From Alphaproteobacteria bacterium (lineage in GTDB: Bacteria; Pseudomonadota; Alphaproteobacteria; Rhodobacterales; Rhodobacteraceae), in assembly GCA_030426685.1 (NCBI GenBank), contig JAUHYC010000023.1:1-53653 (forward strand): a stretch of 53,653 bases of DNA. The letters are read 5' to 3'. Position numbers and translations under genes: made by a program. The notes below the pieces were generated by a model that was given only the letters and a program-made list of their open reading frames with translations, ran no database searches and had not been told where the DNA came from. Positions 42,796 through 53,021 of this stretch are shown here, piece by piece. How positions within the stretch are numbered: position 1 is the first letter of the stretch; every line of letters begins with the position of its first letter.

Positions 42796-44459
42796 CGCAT
42801 CCGGCTGACGACCACGGTCACCTCGGGTTTCTTACCAATCTCGGCCTGTGCGGTTTGACGCGCAATCCGGCGCAGCCCTTCTTCCAGCTTATCATCGTCG
42901 CGCAATGTCTTGGCACCCGCACGCATCAAGAACTGGTTCAGGTCCTCTTCCAGCACCTCAACCAGCCCGGCCCGAGAGGATCCGATCTCGGGCAGTCCTA
43001 TCGTGTCGCACCACGGCTCACCCAATGGCTCGTCTTCTTCGTCCAGAATGACGGTGATCGTGACATGGCCATTCAGTGCCATGCGGATGCGATCACGAAC
43101 CACCCCGTCCAGCGCGCCGATCTTGACAGAGCCATCCAGATAAGTGCGCCCTGTTTCGATGTAATCGACGACCTTCGGTGCGTTGCCCGTCAGGTCCAGC
43201 ATGGTTCCGTTCACGGCCAGAATACCAGTGCGTCCGCCTGCCTCCGCCAGTTTGGCATGCTCGCGCAGATGGCGGTGTTCGCCATGCATCGGGACAACCA
43301 TCTGCGGGTCGACAAGAGCATGCACACGCTCCAGGTCCGGCCGGTTGGCATGGCCCGAAACGTGATACAGCCCCGAACTGTCATCCACTACATCCACGCC
43401 CTTTTCGCTAAGCTGGTTCATGATGCGGATCACACCGCGTTCGTTTCCGGGGATGGTCTTGGACGAGAACAGGAACAGATCGCCCTCCTTCGCCTCAAGT
43501 CCTCGGTACTTGCCACGCGCCAGTTGTGCACTTGCTGCGCGGCGTTCACCCTGACTACCGGTAACGATCAGCATCAGGTTCTGGTGCGGCAGGTCCACGG
43601 CCTCTTCAGCGCTGACAACTTTCGGGAAATCGCTCAGGATGCCTGTCTCAGTCGCAGCTTCGATCATCCGTCGCATCGCGCGACCCAACAAAACAACCGA
43701 GCGTCCCGCCTTCTGGCCCGCTTCAGCCAATGTCTTCACCCGTGCCACGTTCGAGGCAAAGGTCGTGGCGATCACCATGCCACTGGCCTCCTGCACAAGG
43801 CGCGTAATCTCAGGGCCCAGATCGGATTCCGAGCGTCCGGGATGGGCGGAGAACACATTTGTACTGTCACACACCAGTGCCTTCACACCGGATCTGGCGA
43901 CCTCGGACCAGAGATCGGGATCGAACGGCTCCCCGACGATTGGTGCGGGATCGAGCTTGAAATCGCCAGAATGCACAACACGACCTGCGGGTGTATCAAT
44001 CACCAGCCCTGCGCTTTCCGGGATTGAGTGGGACACCGGCAGGAACGCCACCGTAAACGGCCCAGCTTCGATCTGCTCGGGCCAGGGCGAAGCGGTGTGG
44101 ACAGCTTCGGTCGGATGGCCCTGCTCTTCCATCTTTCTGCGTGCAATATTGGCAGTAAAGGGACGCGCGTAAATCGGTGCGCCCAACGCCTCATAGCAAT
44201 GGGCAACCGCGCCGACATGGTCCTCATGCGCGTGGGTGACAAAGATCGCCTCAAGCCGATCGGCACGCTCTTTCAGCCAGGTGATATCGGCAAAGATCAG
44301 ATCGACACCCGGTGAGGTATCCATATCCGGAAACGCGACACCGAGATCTACAAGGATCAACCTCTCTTGCCCCGGCTTGCCATAGCCGTAGACATAGGCA
44401 TTCATGCCGATTTCGCCTGCACCGCCCAGCGGCAGATAGATCAGTCGTTCACTGCTCAT
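42792..44459 (-). CDS. rnj: ribonuclease J
   Basis: 555 residues. The metallo-beta-lactamase motif THAHEDH (His76, His78, Asp80, His81) and the beta-CASP features (the SGDFKLDP stretch and VSGHANRPD) identify RNase J, a 5'-3' exonuclease and endonuclease that matures and degrades RNA. The length is typical. Its start overlaps the coaX stop (ATGA), giving the order birA-coaX-rnj after the nuo operon, as in other Rhodobacterales. Confidence 0.95.
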   Translation of the reverse strand: MSSERLIYLPLGGAGEIGMNAYVYGYGKPGQERLILVDLGVAFPDMDTSPGVDLIFADITWLKERADRLEAIFVTHAHEDHVGAVAHCYEALGAPIYARPFTANIARRKMEEQGHPTEAVHTASPWPEQIEAGPFTVAFLPVSHSIPESAGLVIDTPAGRVVHSGDFKLDPAPIVGEPFDPDLWSEVARSGVKALVCDSTNVFSAHPGRSESDLGPEITRLVQEASGMVIATTFASNVARVKTLAEAGQKAGRSVVLLGRAMRRMIEAATETGILSDFPKVVSAEEAVDLPHQNLMLIVTGSQGERRAASAQLARGKYRGLEAKEGDLFLFSSKTIPGNERGVIRIMNQLSEKGVDVVDDSSGLYHVSGHANRPDLERVHALVDPQMVVPMHGEHRHLREHAKLAEAGGRTGILAVNGTMLDLTGNAPKVVDYIETGRTYLDGSVKIGALDGVVRDRIRMALNGHVTITVILDEEDEPLGEPWCDTIGLPEIGSSRAGLVEVLEEDLNQFLMRAGAKTLRDDDKLEEGLRRIARQTAQAEIGKKPEVTVVVSRMR

Positions 44460-45235
44460 GTTGAGCCATTTTCCTTGTTATAGCGATGGATCACGGTCAA
44501 CCCGTGCATCGTCAGATCGTCTTCGATTGCGTCGAACCCTACATCGGCCTGATCGAACAAGGGGGCAAGCCCTCCGGTTCCGACAACTTTCATCGGCAAC
44601 CCGTATTCGGCCTTGATCCGGGCAATAAGCCCTTCGATCAACCCGGAGTATCCCCAGTAAACGCCTGACTGAATACAGCCAACCGTATTTGTTCCGATCA
44701 CTTTATCGGGACGGGTAATATCGATATGCGGCAATGCCGCCGCGCCCTGATGCAACGCTTCGAGGCTGAGGTTCACACCCGGTGCGATGACGCCTCCGAC
44801 ATAGGCACCATCGGAGGAGACGACATCGAAATTGGTTGCAGTACCGAAGTCGACAACCACCACATCCCCGCCATGGCGGTCGAACGCGCCAACGGCATTG
44901 GCCAAGCGATCCGGGCCCGGAATTGTGCCTTCATCGATACGTGGGTTCACGGGCAGCAAGCAGTCGGGCTTGCCAACCACCAATGGGCGGCATCCAAAGA
45001 AGCGGTCCGCAAAGACACGCAGATTGAACACGACCCGCGGCACGGTCGAGGCAATGATGACATCGGTGATATCGGCCTCAATCCCGTAATGCTTCACCAG
45101 TGTTGAGTACCATGTGAAATAGGCATCCGCCGTACGCGCATGGTGGGTCGAAGTGCGCAGAGTGCACAAAAACGCCTCGCCATCCCAGATTGAGAAGACG
45201 GTATTGGTATTTCCGCAATCAATCGCCAGAAGCAT
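44456..45235 (-). CDS. coaX: type III pantothenate kinase
   Basis: 259 residues. The ASKHA-type phosphate loop DCGNTNTVFSIWDG (6-19), GPDRLANAVGA and DFGTATNFDVV are the CoaX signature segments. It phosphorylates pantothenate in the first step of coenzyme A synthesis and is the non-feedback-inhibited type. GGAGG lies just before the ATG, and birA ends 11 bases upstream, so birA, coaX and rnj are cotranscribed. Confidence 0.96.
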   Translation of the reverse strand: MLLAIDCGNTNTVFSIWDGEAFLCTLRTSTHHARTADAYFTWYSTLVKHYGIEADITDVIIASTVPRVVFNLRVFADRFFGCRPLVVGKPDCLLPVNPRIDEGTIPGPDRLANAVGAFDRHGGDVVVVDFGTATNFDVVSSDGAYVGGVIAPGVNLSLEALHQGAAALPHIDITRPDKVIGTNTVGCIQSGVYWGYSGLIEGLIARIKAEYGLPMKVVGTGGLAPLFDQADVGFDAIEDDLTMHGLTVIHRYNKENGST

Positions 45236-45246
45236 CTGCGCCTCCT

Positions 45247-45996
45247 TCAGAAATAGACATCCGCGGCAGGTATACTGACACGGCCCTTGGCGGTGTTTAG
45301 GACAAGGTTCCCGCCCGCGTCCACCGTTTCGAACGTACCGGTCGTTTCGGACGTTGCGGTACGGGCGATTATGACCTCGCCCAGACGCGCTGCGCGTGAC
45401 AACCAGGCCGTCCGGATGGGCTCGAACCCGTAGGTGGTGAACTGGGACTCGTATCGTGCGTAGGCTACGGCCAGTTCCGTCAGGAAATCCTCGGGCATGA
45501 CCTGCGCGCCGGTTTCGGATAACAGCGAAACCGGGCGCACCGCGCCGGGCTCAACCTTGTCGGCCGAGGGGGCCTCGGACAGGTTAACGCCGATTCCGAT
45601 TGACAGATGTGATACTCCGGCCCCCTGCCCGGTACTTTCCAGCAATATCCCGGCCAGCTTGCCACCATTCAACAGCACGTCGTTGGGCCACTTCAGCGAC
45701 AGCCCTGCCGCGCGGCCAGTGACCGCAATACAGGCATCAAACAGCGCCAATGCCGCAACAAAACTACGCAGCGCCGCCTGTTCGGGGTTTCCGTTTGGCC
45801 GCATCAGCAGGGTCGCGGCAAGGTTCCCCTTGGGATTAGCCCAGGCCCGTCCCCGCCGCCCGCGTGCAGCCGTCTGGTGATAGGCCATGATCCAGACCGG
45901 GCCCTGGGCCGTGGGTGCGATCCGCGCAGCCTCATTCAGGGTGCTGTCGACCTCCTGCAGGACGTGCAGGCCATATCCCTGCGGCCAATCACTCAT
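45247..45996 (-). CDS. birA: biotin-[acetyl-CoA-carboxylase] ligase
   Basis: 249 residues. This is the catalytic type without the N-terminal DNA-binding domain. The ATP/biotin loop is TAARGRRGRAW (42-52), and LSLKWPNDVLLNGGKLAGIL carries the catalytic Lys. It attaches biotin to carboxyl carrier protein. The start codon lies only 3 bases after the U tract of the terminator behind nuoN and has no visible ribosome site, so expression must come from read-through or from an unusual start. Confidence 0.95.
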   Translation of the reverse strand: MSDWPQGYGLHVLQEVDSTLNEAARIAPTAQGPVWIMAYHQTAARGRRGRAWANPKGNLAATLLMRPNGNPEQAALRSFVAALALFDACIAVTGRAAGLSLKWPNDVLLNGGKLAGILLESTGQGAGVSHLSIGIGVNLSEAPSADKVEPGAVRPVSLLSETGAQVMPEDFLTELAVAYARYESQFTTYGFEPIRTAWLSRAARLGEVIIARTATSETTGTFETVDAGGNLVLNTAKGRVSIPAADVYF

Positions 45997-45999
45997 GCC

Positions 46000-46026
46000 A
46001 AAAAGGCCCGGTCTTGTGACCGAGCC
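46000..46026 (-). terminator. rho-independent terminator after nuoN
   Basis: On the minus strand GGCTCGGTC pairs with GACCGGGCC (9 bp, one G-U) around ACAA and is followed by five Ts. It lies 24 bases after the nuoN stop and ends 3 bases before the birA ATG. Confidence 0.85.
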
Positions 46027-46050
46027 TCTGGTTTTTGATGCAGCATAGGA

Positions 46051-47493
46051 TCAGTTGACAAGCGTCGCTGCCGCAGCAGCCGCTGCGCCTTCCACGCCGA
46101 ACTGATAGAACACGCCGATCAGCATCAGGGCCGCCGAGCCCATCAGCGCCGCCCACAAAACCGGGGTCGAGCGGGTGTCGAGCGGGTCTTCGTTCTCGGC
46201 CCCAAAATACATGTAGAACACGATCCGCAGGTAGTAGAACGCACCGATAACCGAGGCGATGGCCGAGACGATGACCAGCCCAAACAGATCAGCGTCGATA
46301 CCCGCCTGCCAGACACCGAACTTGGCAAAGAAGCCCAGCATAGGTGGCACGCCCGCGAGGCTGAACATCAGGATCAGCAGGGCGAGCGCATTGCCCGGGT
46401 TGCGTTTGGAATACTGGCGCAGTGCATCGATATCGGTGACCGGCTTGCCGTCGCGCTCCATCATCAAAATGAATGCAAAGGTGCCGATATTCATGGTCAC
46501 GTAAATCGCCAGATACATCAGCATCGCCTTGACGCCCATCTCGGTTCCGGCCGCCAGCCCAATCAGCGCATAGCCCATATGGGCGATCGACGAAAACGCC
46601 ATCAGCCGCTTGATGTCCCGCTGCCCGATGGCCGCAACCGCGCCCAGCAACATCGAAAGCACAGAAAGCAGCACGATCACCTGCTGCCAATCGCTGATCA
46701 CGCCGCCAAAGGCGTCATGCAGCAGACGGGCGAACAGGGCCATCGCCGCGACTTTGGGCGCAGTGGCAAAAAAGGCGGTGATCGGGGTCGGCGAGCCCTC
46801 GTACACATCCGGTGTCCACATATGGAACGGCACGGCCGAGACCTTGAAAGCCAGCCCCGAGATCAGGAGAACCAGACCGAACAACAAACCGATCGAGATA
46901 TCGTCGTGATGGACCGTCTGGATAATGCCCGAGAACAGAGTGGTGCCGGTAAAGCCGTAAACCAGCGACGCTCCATAGAGCAACAGGCCCGAGCTGAGCG
47001 CACCCAGCACGAAATACTTCAGGCCCGCTTCGGTCGATTTTGCGCTGTCTCGGCGCATCGCCGCCACGACATAGAGCGACAGCGACTGCAGTTCGAGCCC
47101 CATATAGAGCGACATCAGATCGCCTGCGCTGACCATCATCATCATGCCGACAGCAGCCAGTGCCACCAGCAGCGGGTATTCGAACCGCAGCAGATCACGG
47201 CGCGACATATATTCATGGCTCATCAGCAACACCGTTGCGGCCGAGAGCAGGATCGCGACCTTGGCAAAGCGGGCAAAGCCGTCATCGACGAACATGCCAT
47301 TGAAAGCCACGTTGGTGCCATCGCCATTCATCGCGATCCAGATGGCAAGGACCGCCATCAACCCCGACGTTGCCCAGACCAGCACAGGTGCCAACCCGTC
47401 TTTGCTGGTGTAGACAGCCCCGATCAGAGCCGCCATCGCATACACGGCCAGAACGATTTCCGGCAGGATTATTGTCAGATCAGCCTGGATCAT
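46051..47493 (-). CDS. nuoN: NADH-quinone oxidoreductase subunit N
   Basis: 480 residues with about 14 membrane helices of the antiporter-like type. The conserved helix residues are in [17 protein letters not shown] and the [14 protein letters not shown] motif, and the [14 protein letters not shown] segment is present. It is one of three proton-pumping membrane subunits of complex I. The last nuo gene, it ends before a strong terminator. nuoM ends 15 bases upstream. Confidence 0.96.
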   Translation of the reverse strand: MIQADLTIILPEIVLAVYAMAALIGAVYTSKDGLAPVLVWATSGLMAVLAIWIAMNGDGTNVAFNGMFVDDGFARFAKVAILLSAATVLLMSHEYMSRRDLLRFEYPLLVALAAVGMMMMVSAGDLMSLYMGLELQSLSLYVVAAMRRDSAKSTEAGLKYFVLGALSSGLLLYGASLVYGFTGTTLFSGIIQTVHHDDISIGLLFGLVLLISGLAFKVSAVPFHMWTPDVYEGSPTPITAFFATAPKVAAMALFARLLHDAFGGVISDWQQVIVLLSVLSMLLGAVAAIGQRDIKRLMAFSSIAHMGYALIGLAAGTEMGVKAMLMYLAIYVTMNIGTFAFILMMERDGKPVTDIDALRQYSKRNPGNALALLILMFSLAGVPPMLGFFAKFGVWQAGIDADLFGLVIVSAIASVIGAFYYLRIVFYMYFGAENEDPLDTRSTPVLWAALMGSAALMLIGVFYQFGVEGAAAAAAATLVN

Positions 47494-47508
47494 GTCTCCA
47501 AAGCCCCC

Positions 47509-49053
47509 TTAATGCGAAGCGGCTGTCTGGGTCGCGGCCTCAGCCGCGGCCAGGGCCGTGTCATAGTTCGAAATCAGCGCCGCGGTCGAGTTCCCGATCA
47601 CATCGGTCACCAGCGACGGGTATACACCCAACAGGATGGTCATCACGATCAGCGGTGCAAAGATCAGCCTCTCACGCGAGCTCATGTCAGTGATGGCCTT
47701 GAGACTTTCCTTGATCAGATCGCCAAAAACCACCCGGCGGTACAGCCAGAGCGCGTAAGCAGCCGAGAAAATCACGCCGGACGCAGCCACTGCCGTCACC
47801 CAGGTATTGACCTGGAAGGCGCCCATCAGGGTCAGGAACTCACCGATAAACCCGGATGTACCCGGCAGGCCGACATTGGCCATGGTGAACAGCATGAAGA
47901 CCAGCGCATAGGCGGGCATCCGAATAACCAGGCCACCATAGGCCTCGATATCGCGGGTGTGCATCCTGTCGTAGATTACGCCGACACACAAGAAGAGCGC
48001 GGCAGAGATAAACCCGTGGCTGAGCATCTGAAAGATTGCTCCGTCAATACCCTGCTGGTTCGCTGCAAAAATGCCCATGGTCACAAAGCCCATATGCGCG
48101 ACCGAGGAATAGGCGATCAGCTTCTTCATATCCTCCTGCACCAACGCGACCAGAGAGGTATAGACAACCGCAATCGCCGACATCCACAGGACCAGATCGG
48201 TCATCACCGCCGAACCCACGGGGAACATCGGCAGACTGAACCGCAGGAAGCCATACCCCCCCATCTTCAACAGGATCGCGGCAAGCACGACCGAGCCCGC
48301 TGTCGGGGCCTGTACGTGTGCGTCCGGCAGCCAGGTATGGACCGGCCACATCGGCATCTTCACCGCAAAGGAGGCGAAGAAAGCGAGGAACATCAGCGTC
48401 TGCATGCCGCCGACAACGTAGATTCCCAACACGCTGAAGCTTTCTGACGAGAATTGATGACTCATCAATGCCTCGATATCGGTTATTCCCGCATCGGCAT
48501 ACATCGCAACCATCGCCACCAGCATCAGCACCGAGCCGAGGAAGGTGTAGAGGAAGAACTTGAAGCTGGCATAGATTCGCTCCTTGCCACCCCAGATACC
48601 GATGATCAGGAACATCGGGATCAGGCCCGCCTCAAAGAACAGATAGAACAGCACCAGATCCAGCGCCATAAACACACCCAGCATCAGCGTTTCCAGCAGC
48701 AGGAAGGCGATCATGTATTCCTTGACGCGGTCCGTCACATTCCAGCTGGCCAGGATGGTCAGCGGCATGATGAAGGTGGTCAGCAGAACGAACAGAACGC
48801 TGATCCCATCGACCCCCATCTTGTATTTCAGGCCCATCAGCCATCTACCTTCTTCCACCATCTGGAAGCCGGTATTCGACGGATCAAATCCGGAATAGAT
48901 GCCAATCGAGACAAAGAACGTCACCGTCGTCGCGACCAGCGCCACCCACTTGGCGTTACGCTGCGCGGCCACATCTTCGCCGTGCAGGAACAGCGCCAGG
49001 ATGCCTGCTGCGATGGCGGGGATGAAGGTGACAATAGATAGGATATTGTCCAT
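47509..49053 (-). CDS. nuoM: NADH-quinone oxidoreductase subunit M
   Basis: 514 residues, antiporter-like, about 14 helices. The family segments [35 protein letters not shown] and [15 protein letters not shown] are intact. It is a proton-pumping subunit of complex I in the inner membrane. Its start shares its base with the end of nuoL (both at 49053), an overlap typical of the operon. Confidence 0.97.
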   Translation of the reverse strand: MDNILSIVTFIPAIAAGILALFLHGEDVAAQRNAKWVALVATTVTFFVSIGIYSGFDPSNTGFQMVEEGRWLMGLKYKMGVDGISVLFVLLTTFIMPLTILASWNVTDRVKEYMIAFLLLETLMLGVFMALDLVLFYLFFEAGLIPMFLIIGIWGGKERIYASFKFFLYTFLGSVLMLVAMVAMYADAGITDIEALMSHQFSSESFSVLGIYVVGGMQTLMFLAFFASFAVKMPMWPVHTWLPDAHVQAPTAGSVVLAAILLKMGGYGFLRFSLPMFPVGSAVMTDLVLWMSAIAVVYTSLVALVQEDMKKLIAYSSVAHMGFVTMGIFAANQQGIDGAIFQMLSHGFISAALFLCVGVIYDRMHTRDIEAYGGLVIRMPAYALVFMLFTMANVGLPGTSGFIGEFLTLMGAFQVNTWVTAVAASGVIFSAAYALWLYRRVVFGDLIKESLKAITDMSSRERLIFAPLIVMTILLGVYPSLVTDVIGNSTAALISNYDTALAAAEAATQTAASH

Positions 49054-51203
49054 TAGTGTGCGCCTCCGCCGATCGACATCCAGGTGACAAGGGCGGCCAG
49101 ACCCAAAACCATCCAGAAGGCGTAAGTAAAGATGTAACCCGTCTGCGCCTTGCCTGCGAGGCGGGTAAAGAAGGGAACAACGCCCATGGCGACCCCATTC
49201 AGGAAGCCGTCGATTGTGTTGCCGTCACCGCGTTTCCAAAGGAACCTGCCAAGGGCGACGGTGGGTTTGACGAAGACCGCGTCGTAGATTTCGTCGAAAT
49301 ACCACTTGTTCAACAGGAACAGGTACAGCGGACGCTGGTTTGCAGCCAGACGCGCGGGCAGCGACGTGTTCACGATGTAGAACCAATACGCGACGACAAA
49401 ACCCAGCAGCATCGCCACAAACGGAGAGACCTTCACCCATTTCGGAGCCGCATGCGCATCGTCCAGAACATGGTTGTCCGGCGCCATATAGAGCGCGCCT
49501 TCACCCGGTTCGCCCGCAAACACATAGTGGTGGTCACCACCATGCGCAGCGTCGTCGGCATGGCTGTCATCTGCGTGGCTTTCATCGGCATGGCTGTCTT
49601 CGCCGTGACTATCTTCACCATGCGAAGTATCAGCCGCAGCATGATCACCGGCCTCGGCATACTCTGACGCTTCTGCCACTGGAATGCCGTAGAACTTGCC
49701 CACTTTGTCCGCGTGACCAAAGAAATTACTATACCAGATCATCCCCGCAAATACCGCACCCAGCGACAAAGCACCCAGTGGAACCAGCATGGTCAACGGA
49801 CTTTCATGCGCGTGCTCATGGGTATGCTTGTCCCCACGCGGCTCGCCATAGAAGGTCAGGAAGATCAAACGCCAGCTGTAGAACGAGGTGAACATCGCCG
49901 CGATTACCAGCATCCAGAAGGCGAAGCCCGTGCCGCCGGCGAATGCGCTTTCGATGATGGCATCCTTGGACAGGAAGCCCGCAAAACCGATCTGTGTCAG
50001 AGGAATGCCGACACCGGTAATCGCCAGGGTGCCGATCATCATCGCCCAGAAGGTATAGGGGATCTTTTTCCGCAGCCCGCCATACTCGGTCATTTCCTGC
50101 TCGTGATGCATGGCGTGGATCACCGAGCCAGCACCAAGGAACAACAGCGCCTTGAAGAATGCGTGCGTCAACAAGTGGAACATGGCTGCCGAATACATGC
50201 CAACACCCGCCGCCACGAACATGTAGCCCAATTGCGAACAGGTCGAATAGGCGATCACCCGCTTGATGTCGGTCTGCACCAGACCCACGGTCGCGGCAAA
50301 AAACGCGGTCGAGGCCCCGAGGAAAGTGATGAACCCGGTCGCGCCCGGCGCAAACTCCATCAGCGGCGACATGCGGCAGACGAGGAACACACCAGCAGTA
50401 ACCATGGTCGCGGCGTGGATCAGGGCCGACACAGGTGTCGGGCCTTCCATCGCGTCGGGCAGCCAGGTGTGCAGGATCAACTGCGCTGATTTCCCCATTG
50501 CGCCGATAAACAGCAGCACACAGATCACCTCGATGGCAGTCCACTCACCCCACAGGAAGTGCAATTTCTCTTCTGCCAATGCAGGTGCCGACGCAAAGAT
50601 GTCTGAGAAATTGATGCTGTCAGTCAGGAAGAACAGCGCGAAGATACCCAGAGCGAAACCAAAGTCGCCCACCCGGTTCACGACGAACGCTTTGATCGCT
50701 GCCGCGTTCGCCGAAGGCTTGCGGTAGTAGAACCCGATGAGCAGGTATGAGGCGACGCCAACACCTTCCCAGCCAAAGAACATCTGAACCAGATTGTCTG
50801 CTGTCACCAACGCCAACATGGCGAAGGTAAAGAAGGACAGATAGGCAAAGAAGCGCGGCTTATAGCTCTCGCCTTCGCGCCACTGCGGGTCGTGATCCAT
50901 ATAGCCGAATGAATAGAGGTGCACGAGCGCCGAGACAGTCGTCACCACGATCAGCATGATCGCGGTCAAGCGGTCCAGGCGAATCGCCCAGCTTGTCGAC
51001 AGCGACCCGCTCTCGATCCAGCGCATGATTTCGATCTGCTGGGTCTGGCCGTCAAATGTGAAGAATACGATCCAGCTGAGCAGACAGGCCAGGAACAGCA
51101 AGCCCGTTGCGGTCCACATGGCGGCCTTCTGGCCAATGAATCGCCAACCGAACCCGCAAATCAGCGCACCCACCAGCGGGGCAAAGAGGATGGTGGTTTC
51201 CAT
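49053..51203 (-). CDS. nuoL: NADH-quinone oxidoreductase subunit L with His/Asp-rich insert
   Basis: 716 residues, against about 613 in E. coli. The antiporter-like core ([36 protein letters not shown]) and the C-terminal lateral helix are present. Before the last helices an expanded hydrophilic loop holds the run HTHEHAHES (about residue 465). Between about 525 and 560 it also holds a tandem His/Asp/Ser/Glu repeat ([24 protein letters not shown]). Paracoccus and other alphaproteobacterial subunits are also longer than E. coli, but the repeat is striking. It could bind metal ions on the exposed side of the membrane. nuoK ends 6 bases upstream. Confidence 0.96.
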   Translation of the reverse strand: METTILFAPLVGALICGFGWRFIGQKAAMWTATGLLFLACLLSWIVFFTFDGQTQQIEIMRWIESGSLSTSWAIRLDRLTAIMLIVVTTVSALVHLYSFGYMDHDPQWREGESYKPRFFAYLSFFTFAMLALVTADNLVQMFFGWEGVGVASYLLIGFYYRKPSANAAAIKAFVVNRVGDFGFALGIFALFFLTDSINFSDIFASAPALAEEKLHFLWGEWTAIEVICVLLFIGAMGKSAQLILHTWLPDAMEGPTPVSALIHAATMVTAGVFLVCRMSPLMEFAPGATGFITFLGASTAFFAATVGLVQTDIKRVIAYSTCSQLGYMFVAAGVGMYSAAMFHLLTHAFFKALLFLGAGSVIHAMHHEQEMTEYGGLRKKIPYTFWAMMIGTLAITGVGIPLTQIGFAGFLSKDAIIESAFAGGTGFAFWMLVIAAMFTSFYSWRLIFLTFYGEPRGDKHTHEHAHESPLTMLVPLGALSLGAVFAGMIWYSNFFGHADKVGKFYGIPVAEASEYAEAGDHAAADTSHGEDSHGEDSHADESHADDSHADDAAHGGDHHYVFAGEPGEGALYMAPDNHVLDDAHAAPKWVKVSPFVAMLLGFVVAYWFYIVNTSLPARLAANQRPLYLFLLNKWYFDEIYDAVFVKPTVALGRFLWKRGDGNTIDGFLNGVAMGVVPFFTRLAGKAQTGYIFTYAFWMVLGLAALVTWMSIGGGAH

Positions 51204-51209
51204 GTTCTC

Positions 51210-51515
51210 TTACCCCTTCATCATATTGACGTCTTCAACCGCGATGGTGCCGCGGTTGCGGAAGAAACAGACCAGAATGGCCAACCCAATCGCCGCCTCA
51301 GCCGCCGCAACGGTCAACACGAACAGCGTAAACACCTGCCCGACCAGATCGCCGAGGAAGCTGGAAAACGCGACAAGGTTGATATTCACCGCCAGCAGCA
51401 TCAGCTCGATGCTCATCAGCAGGATGATGACGTTCTTGCGGTTCAGGAAGAGACCGAAGATGCCGATGACGAACAGCGTCGCCGCGACCGTAAGATAGTG
51501 TTCAAGTCCGATCAT
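51210..51515 (-). CDS. nuoK: NADH-quinone oxidoreductase subunit K
   Basis: 101 residues, three membrane helices. The conserved Glu residues are in [15 protein letters not shown] and [20 protein letters not shown]. It is part of the proton channel of complex I, between nuoJ and nuoL in the membrane arm and in the operon. Length and sequence are standard. Confidence 0.97.
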   Translation of the reverse strand: MIGLEHYLTVAATLFVIGIFGLFLNRKNVIILLMSIELMLLAVNINLVAFSSFLGDLVGQVFTLFVLTVAAAEAAIGLAILVCFFRNRGTIAVEDVNMMKG

Positions 51516-51519
51516 GATC

Positions 51520-52122
51520 TTAAAGTCCCTGCCCCGGTTTCACGTCCTTCAACTCCATCGCCTTGGCCGGGTCGCGCATCATCTGGCCGACAATGTCCTG
51601 GCGCTTGATGTCCTGACGGTGGCGCAGGGTCAGCACGATGGCGCCGATCATCGCCACCAGCAGGATCAGGCCCGCCAGTTGGAACAGAAGGAAGTATTGA
51701 TCGTAAAGAATGACGCCAAGCGCCTCGGTGTTGTGGCGGTCGGTAGGCACCGGCTGGGCCAGATTGGCGTCGACGCCTTGCGCACTATCCCAAGCCCCGA
51801 AAGCCATGACGAACTGCATCAGGATGACCAGACCGATCAACAGGGCCAGCGGCATGTAGCGCGCCATCTCGGCCTTGAGCTCGGCAAAGTCCACGTCCAG
51901 CATCATCACCACGAACAGGAACAGCACCGCGACTGCGCCGACATAGACGATGATCAACAGCATCGCCACGAACTCGGCCCCCAGCAGCACGAACAGCCCC
52001 GCCGCGGACAGGAAGGACAGGATCAGCCACAGCACCGAGTGCACCGGCTGGCGGCTGATCACCGTGAACAGCCCGCCGGTGATGGCGCTGATGGCAAACA
52101 GATAGAAGGCAAAGACGGTCAT
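51520..52122 (-). CDS. nuoJ: NADH-quinone oxidoreductase subunit J
   Basis: 200 residues, five membrane helices. The pi-bulge helix region [20 protein letters not shown] and [14 protein letters not shown] are the family marks. It has a soluble C-terminal tail ([20 protein letters not shown]). It overlaps the start of the upstream CMD-like gene's stop by 4 bases, so translation is coupled to it. Confidence 0.96.
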   Translation of the reverse strand: MTVFAFYLFAISAITGGLFTVISRQPVHSVLWLILSFLSAAGLFVLLGAEFVAMLLIIVYVGAVAVLFLFVVMMLDVDFAELKAEMARYMPLALLIGLVILMQFVMAFGAWDSAQGVDANLAQPVPTDRHNTEALGVILYDQYFLLFQLAGLILLVAMIGAIVLTLRHRQDIKRQDIVGQMMRDPAKAMELKDVKPGQGL

Positions 52123-52529
52123 TGATCCTCATCCTTGTTATCGCCCATGACCTCTTGCGCCAGATCCAGCGCGCGGGTCATGGCCGGGATGCCGGCAAAG
52201 ACCGACATCTGACCGATCGTTTCCACGATCTCTTGTTTCCTGGCTCCGGCCTCTAGCGCGTGGCGCACGGTCTGACGTACGGCCGAGTCCGCCTGAGCGC
52301 CCTGACAGGTCAGCCCGGCCAGCGTCAGCAACAGGCGCGTTTTGGCATCCAGCCCGTCCTTGTTGACGGTGTTGCCGAAGATCATCTCCATGACCTCTTT
52401 CGGCATGGTCGGCCACAACGCCTCGAACCCCTTGGGCGAGAAGCTTTCCATCGCCGGGTTCATCGCCTTGGCCATGTCCTGAGCCTGCTTCATCATCAGC
52501 TCGAACGGGTTTTTCGGGCTGTCACTCAT
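52119..52529 (-). CDS. carboxymuconolactone-decarboxylase-like protein within the nuo operon
   Basis: 136 residues from the ATG at 52529; the frame is open to 52712, but this start overlaps the nuoI stop by 4 bases as in the rest of the operon. The C-terminal half ([20 protein letters not shown], then [17 protein letters not shown]) is the CMD/AhpD-like fold. The family's CxxC redox pair is absent (only one Cys, in LTCQG), so AhpD-type peroxidase activity is not expected. The N-terminal 50 residues are a Met/Lys-rich helical region. Extra reading frames inside nuo operons are known in Rhodobacter capsulatus. Its role in complex I assembly is unknown. Confidence 0.88.
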   Translation of the reverse strand: MSDSPKNPFELMMKQAQDMAKAMNPAMESFSPKGFEALWPTMPKEVMEMIFGNTVNKDGLDAKTRLLLTLAGLTCQGAQADSAVRQTVRHALEAGARKQEIVETIGQMSVFAGIPAMTRALDLAQEVMGDNKDEDQ

Positions 52530-53020
52530 CTGTAAGGCGCGTCCATTTCCAGATTTCGGGCGATCTCGGCTTCCCAGCGTTCGCCGTTGTCGAGCAGCTT
52601 TTCCTTGTCGTAGAACAGCTCTTCCCGGGTTTCGGTGGCAAATTCGAAATTCGGGCCTTCGACAATGGCATCGACCGGGCAGGCCTCCTGACAAAAGCCG
52701 CAATAGATGCACTTGGTCATATCGATGTCGTACCGCGTTGTACGACGGCTGCCATCTTCGCGCGGTTCGGCGTCAATGGTGATGGCCTGTGCAGGGCAAA
52801 CCGCTTCACAAAGTTTGCAGGCGATGCAGCGTTCCTCGCCATTCGGATAGCGGCGCAGGGCATGCTCACCCCGGAACCGCGGCGACAGAGGACCTTTTTC
52901 ATGCGGATAGTTGATGGTAGCCTTGGGGGCAAAGAAATACTTCAACCCCAGCTTCATACCGACCCAGAAGTCCTGAAGCAGGAAGTACTTGGCGGCACGT
53001 GTGTAGTCGATATTTGCCAT
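52526..53020 (-). CDS. nuoI: NADH-quinone oxidoreductase subunit I
   Basis: 164 residues. Two 4Fe-4S ferredoxin motifs, [12 protein letters not shown] and [12 protein letters not shown], bind clusters N6a and N6b, which pass electrons towards N2 and quinone. The N-terminal amphipathic helix region ([20 protein letters not shown]) anchors it near the membrane arm. It overlaps the CMD-like gene by 4 bases and is 1 base from nuoH. Confidence 0.97.
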   Translation of the reverse strand: MANIDYTRAAKYFLLQDFWVGMKLGLKYFFAPKATINYPHEKGPLSPRFRGEHALRRYPNGEERCIACKLCEAVCPAQAITIDAEPREDGSRRTTRYDIDMTKCIYCGFCQEACPVDAIVEGPNFEFATETREELFYDKEKLLDNGERWEAEIARNLEMDAPYR

Positions 53021-53021
53021 A

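Noticed and set aside
42855..44027. 390-residue plus-strand open frame
   Set aside because: It is antisense to rnj, whose catalytic motifs are intact; composition is typical of a shadow frame.
46579..48447. 622-residue plus-strand open frame
   Set aside because: It lies antisense to nuoN and nuoM and is rich in His/Gln/Arg, the usual mirror of membrane genes at high GC. No ribosome site or family resemblance.
49713..50489. 258-residue plus-strand open frame
   Set aside because: It is antisense to nuoL, is full of His/Gln/Arg and has no protein family pattern.
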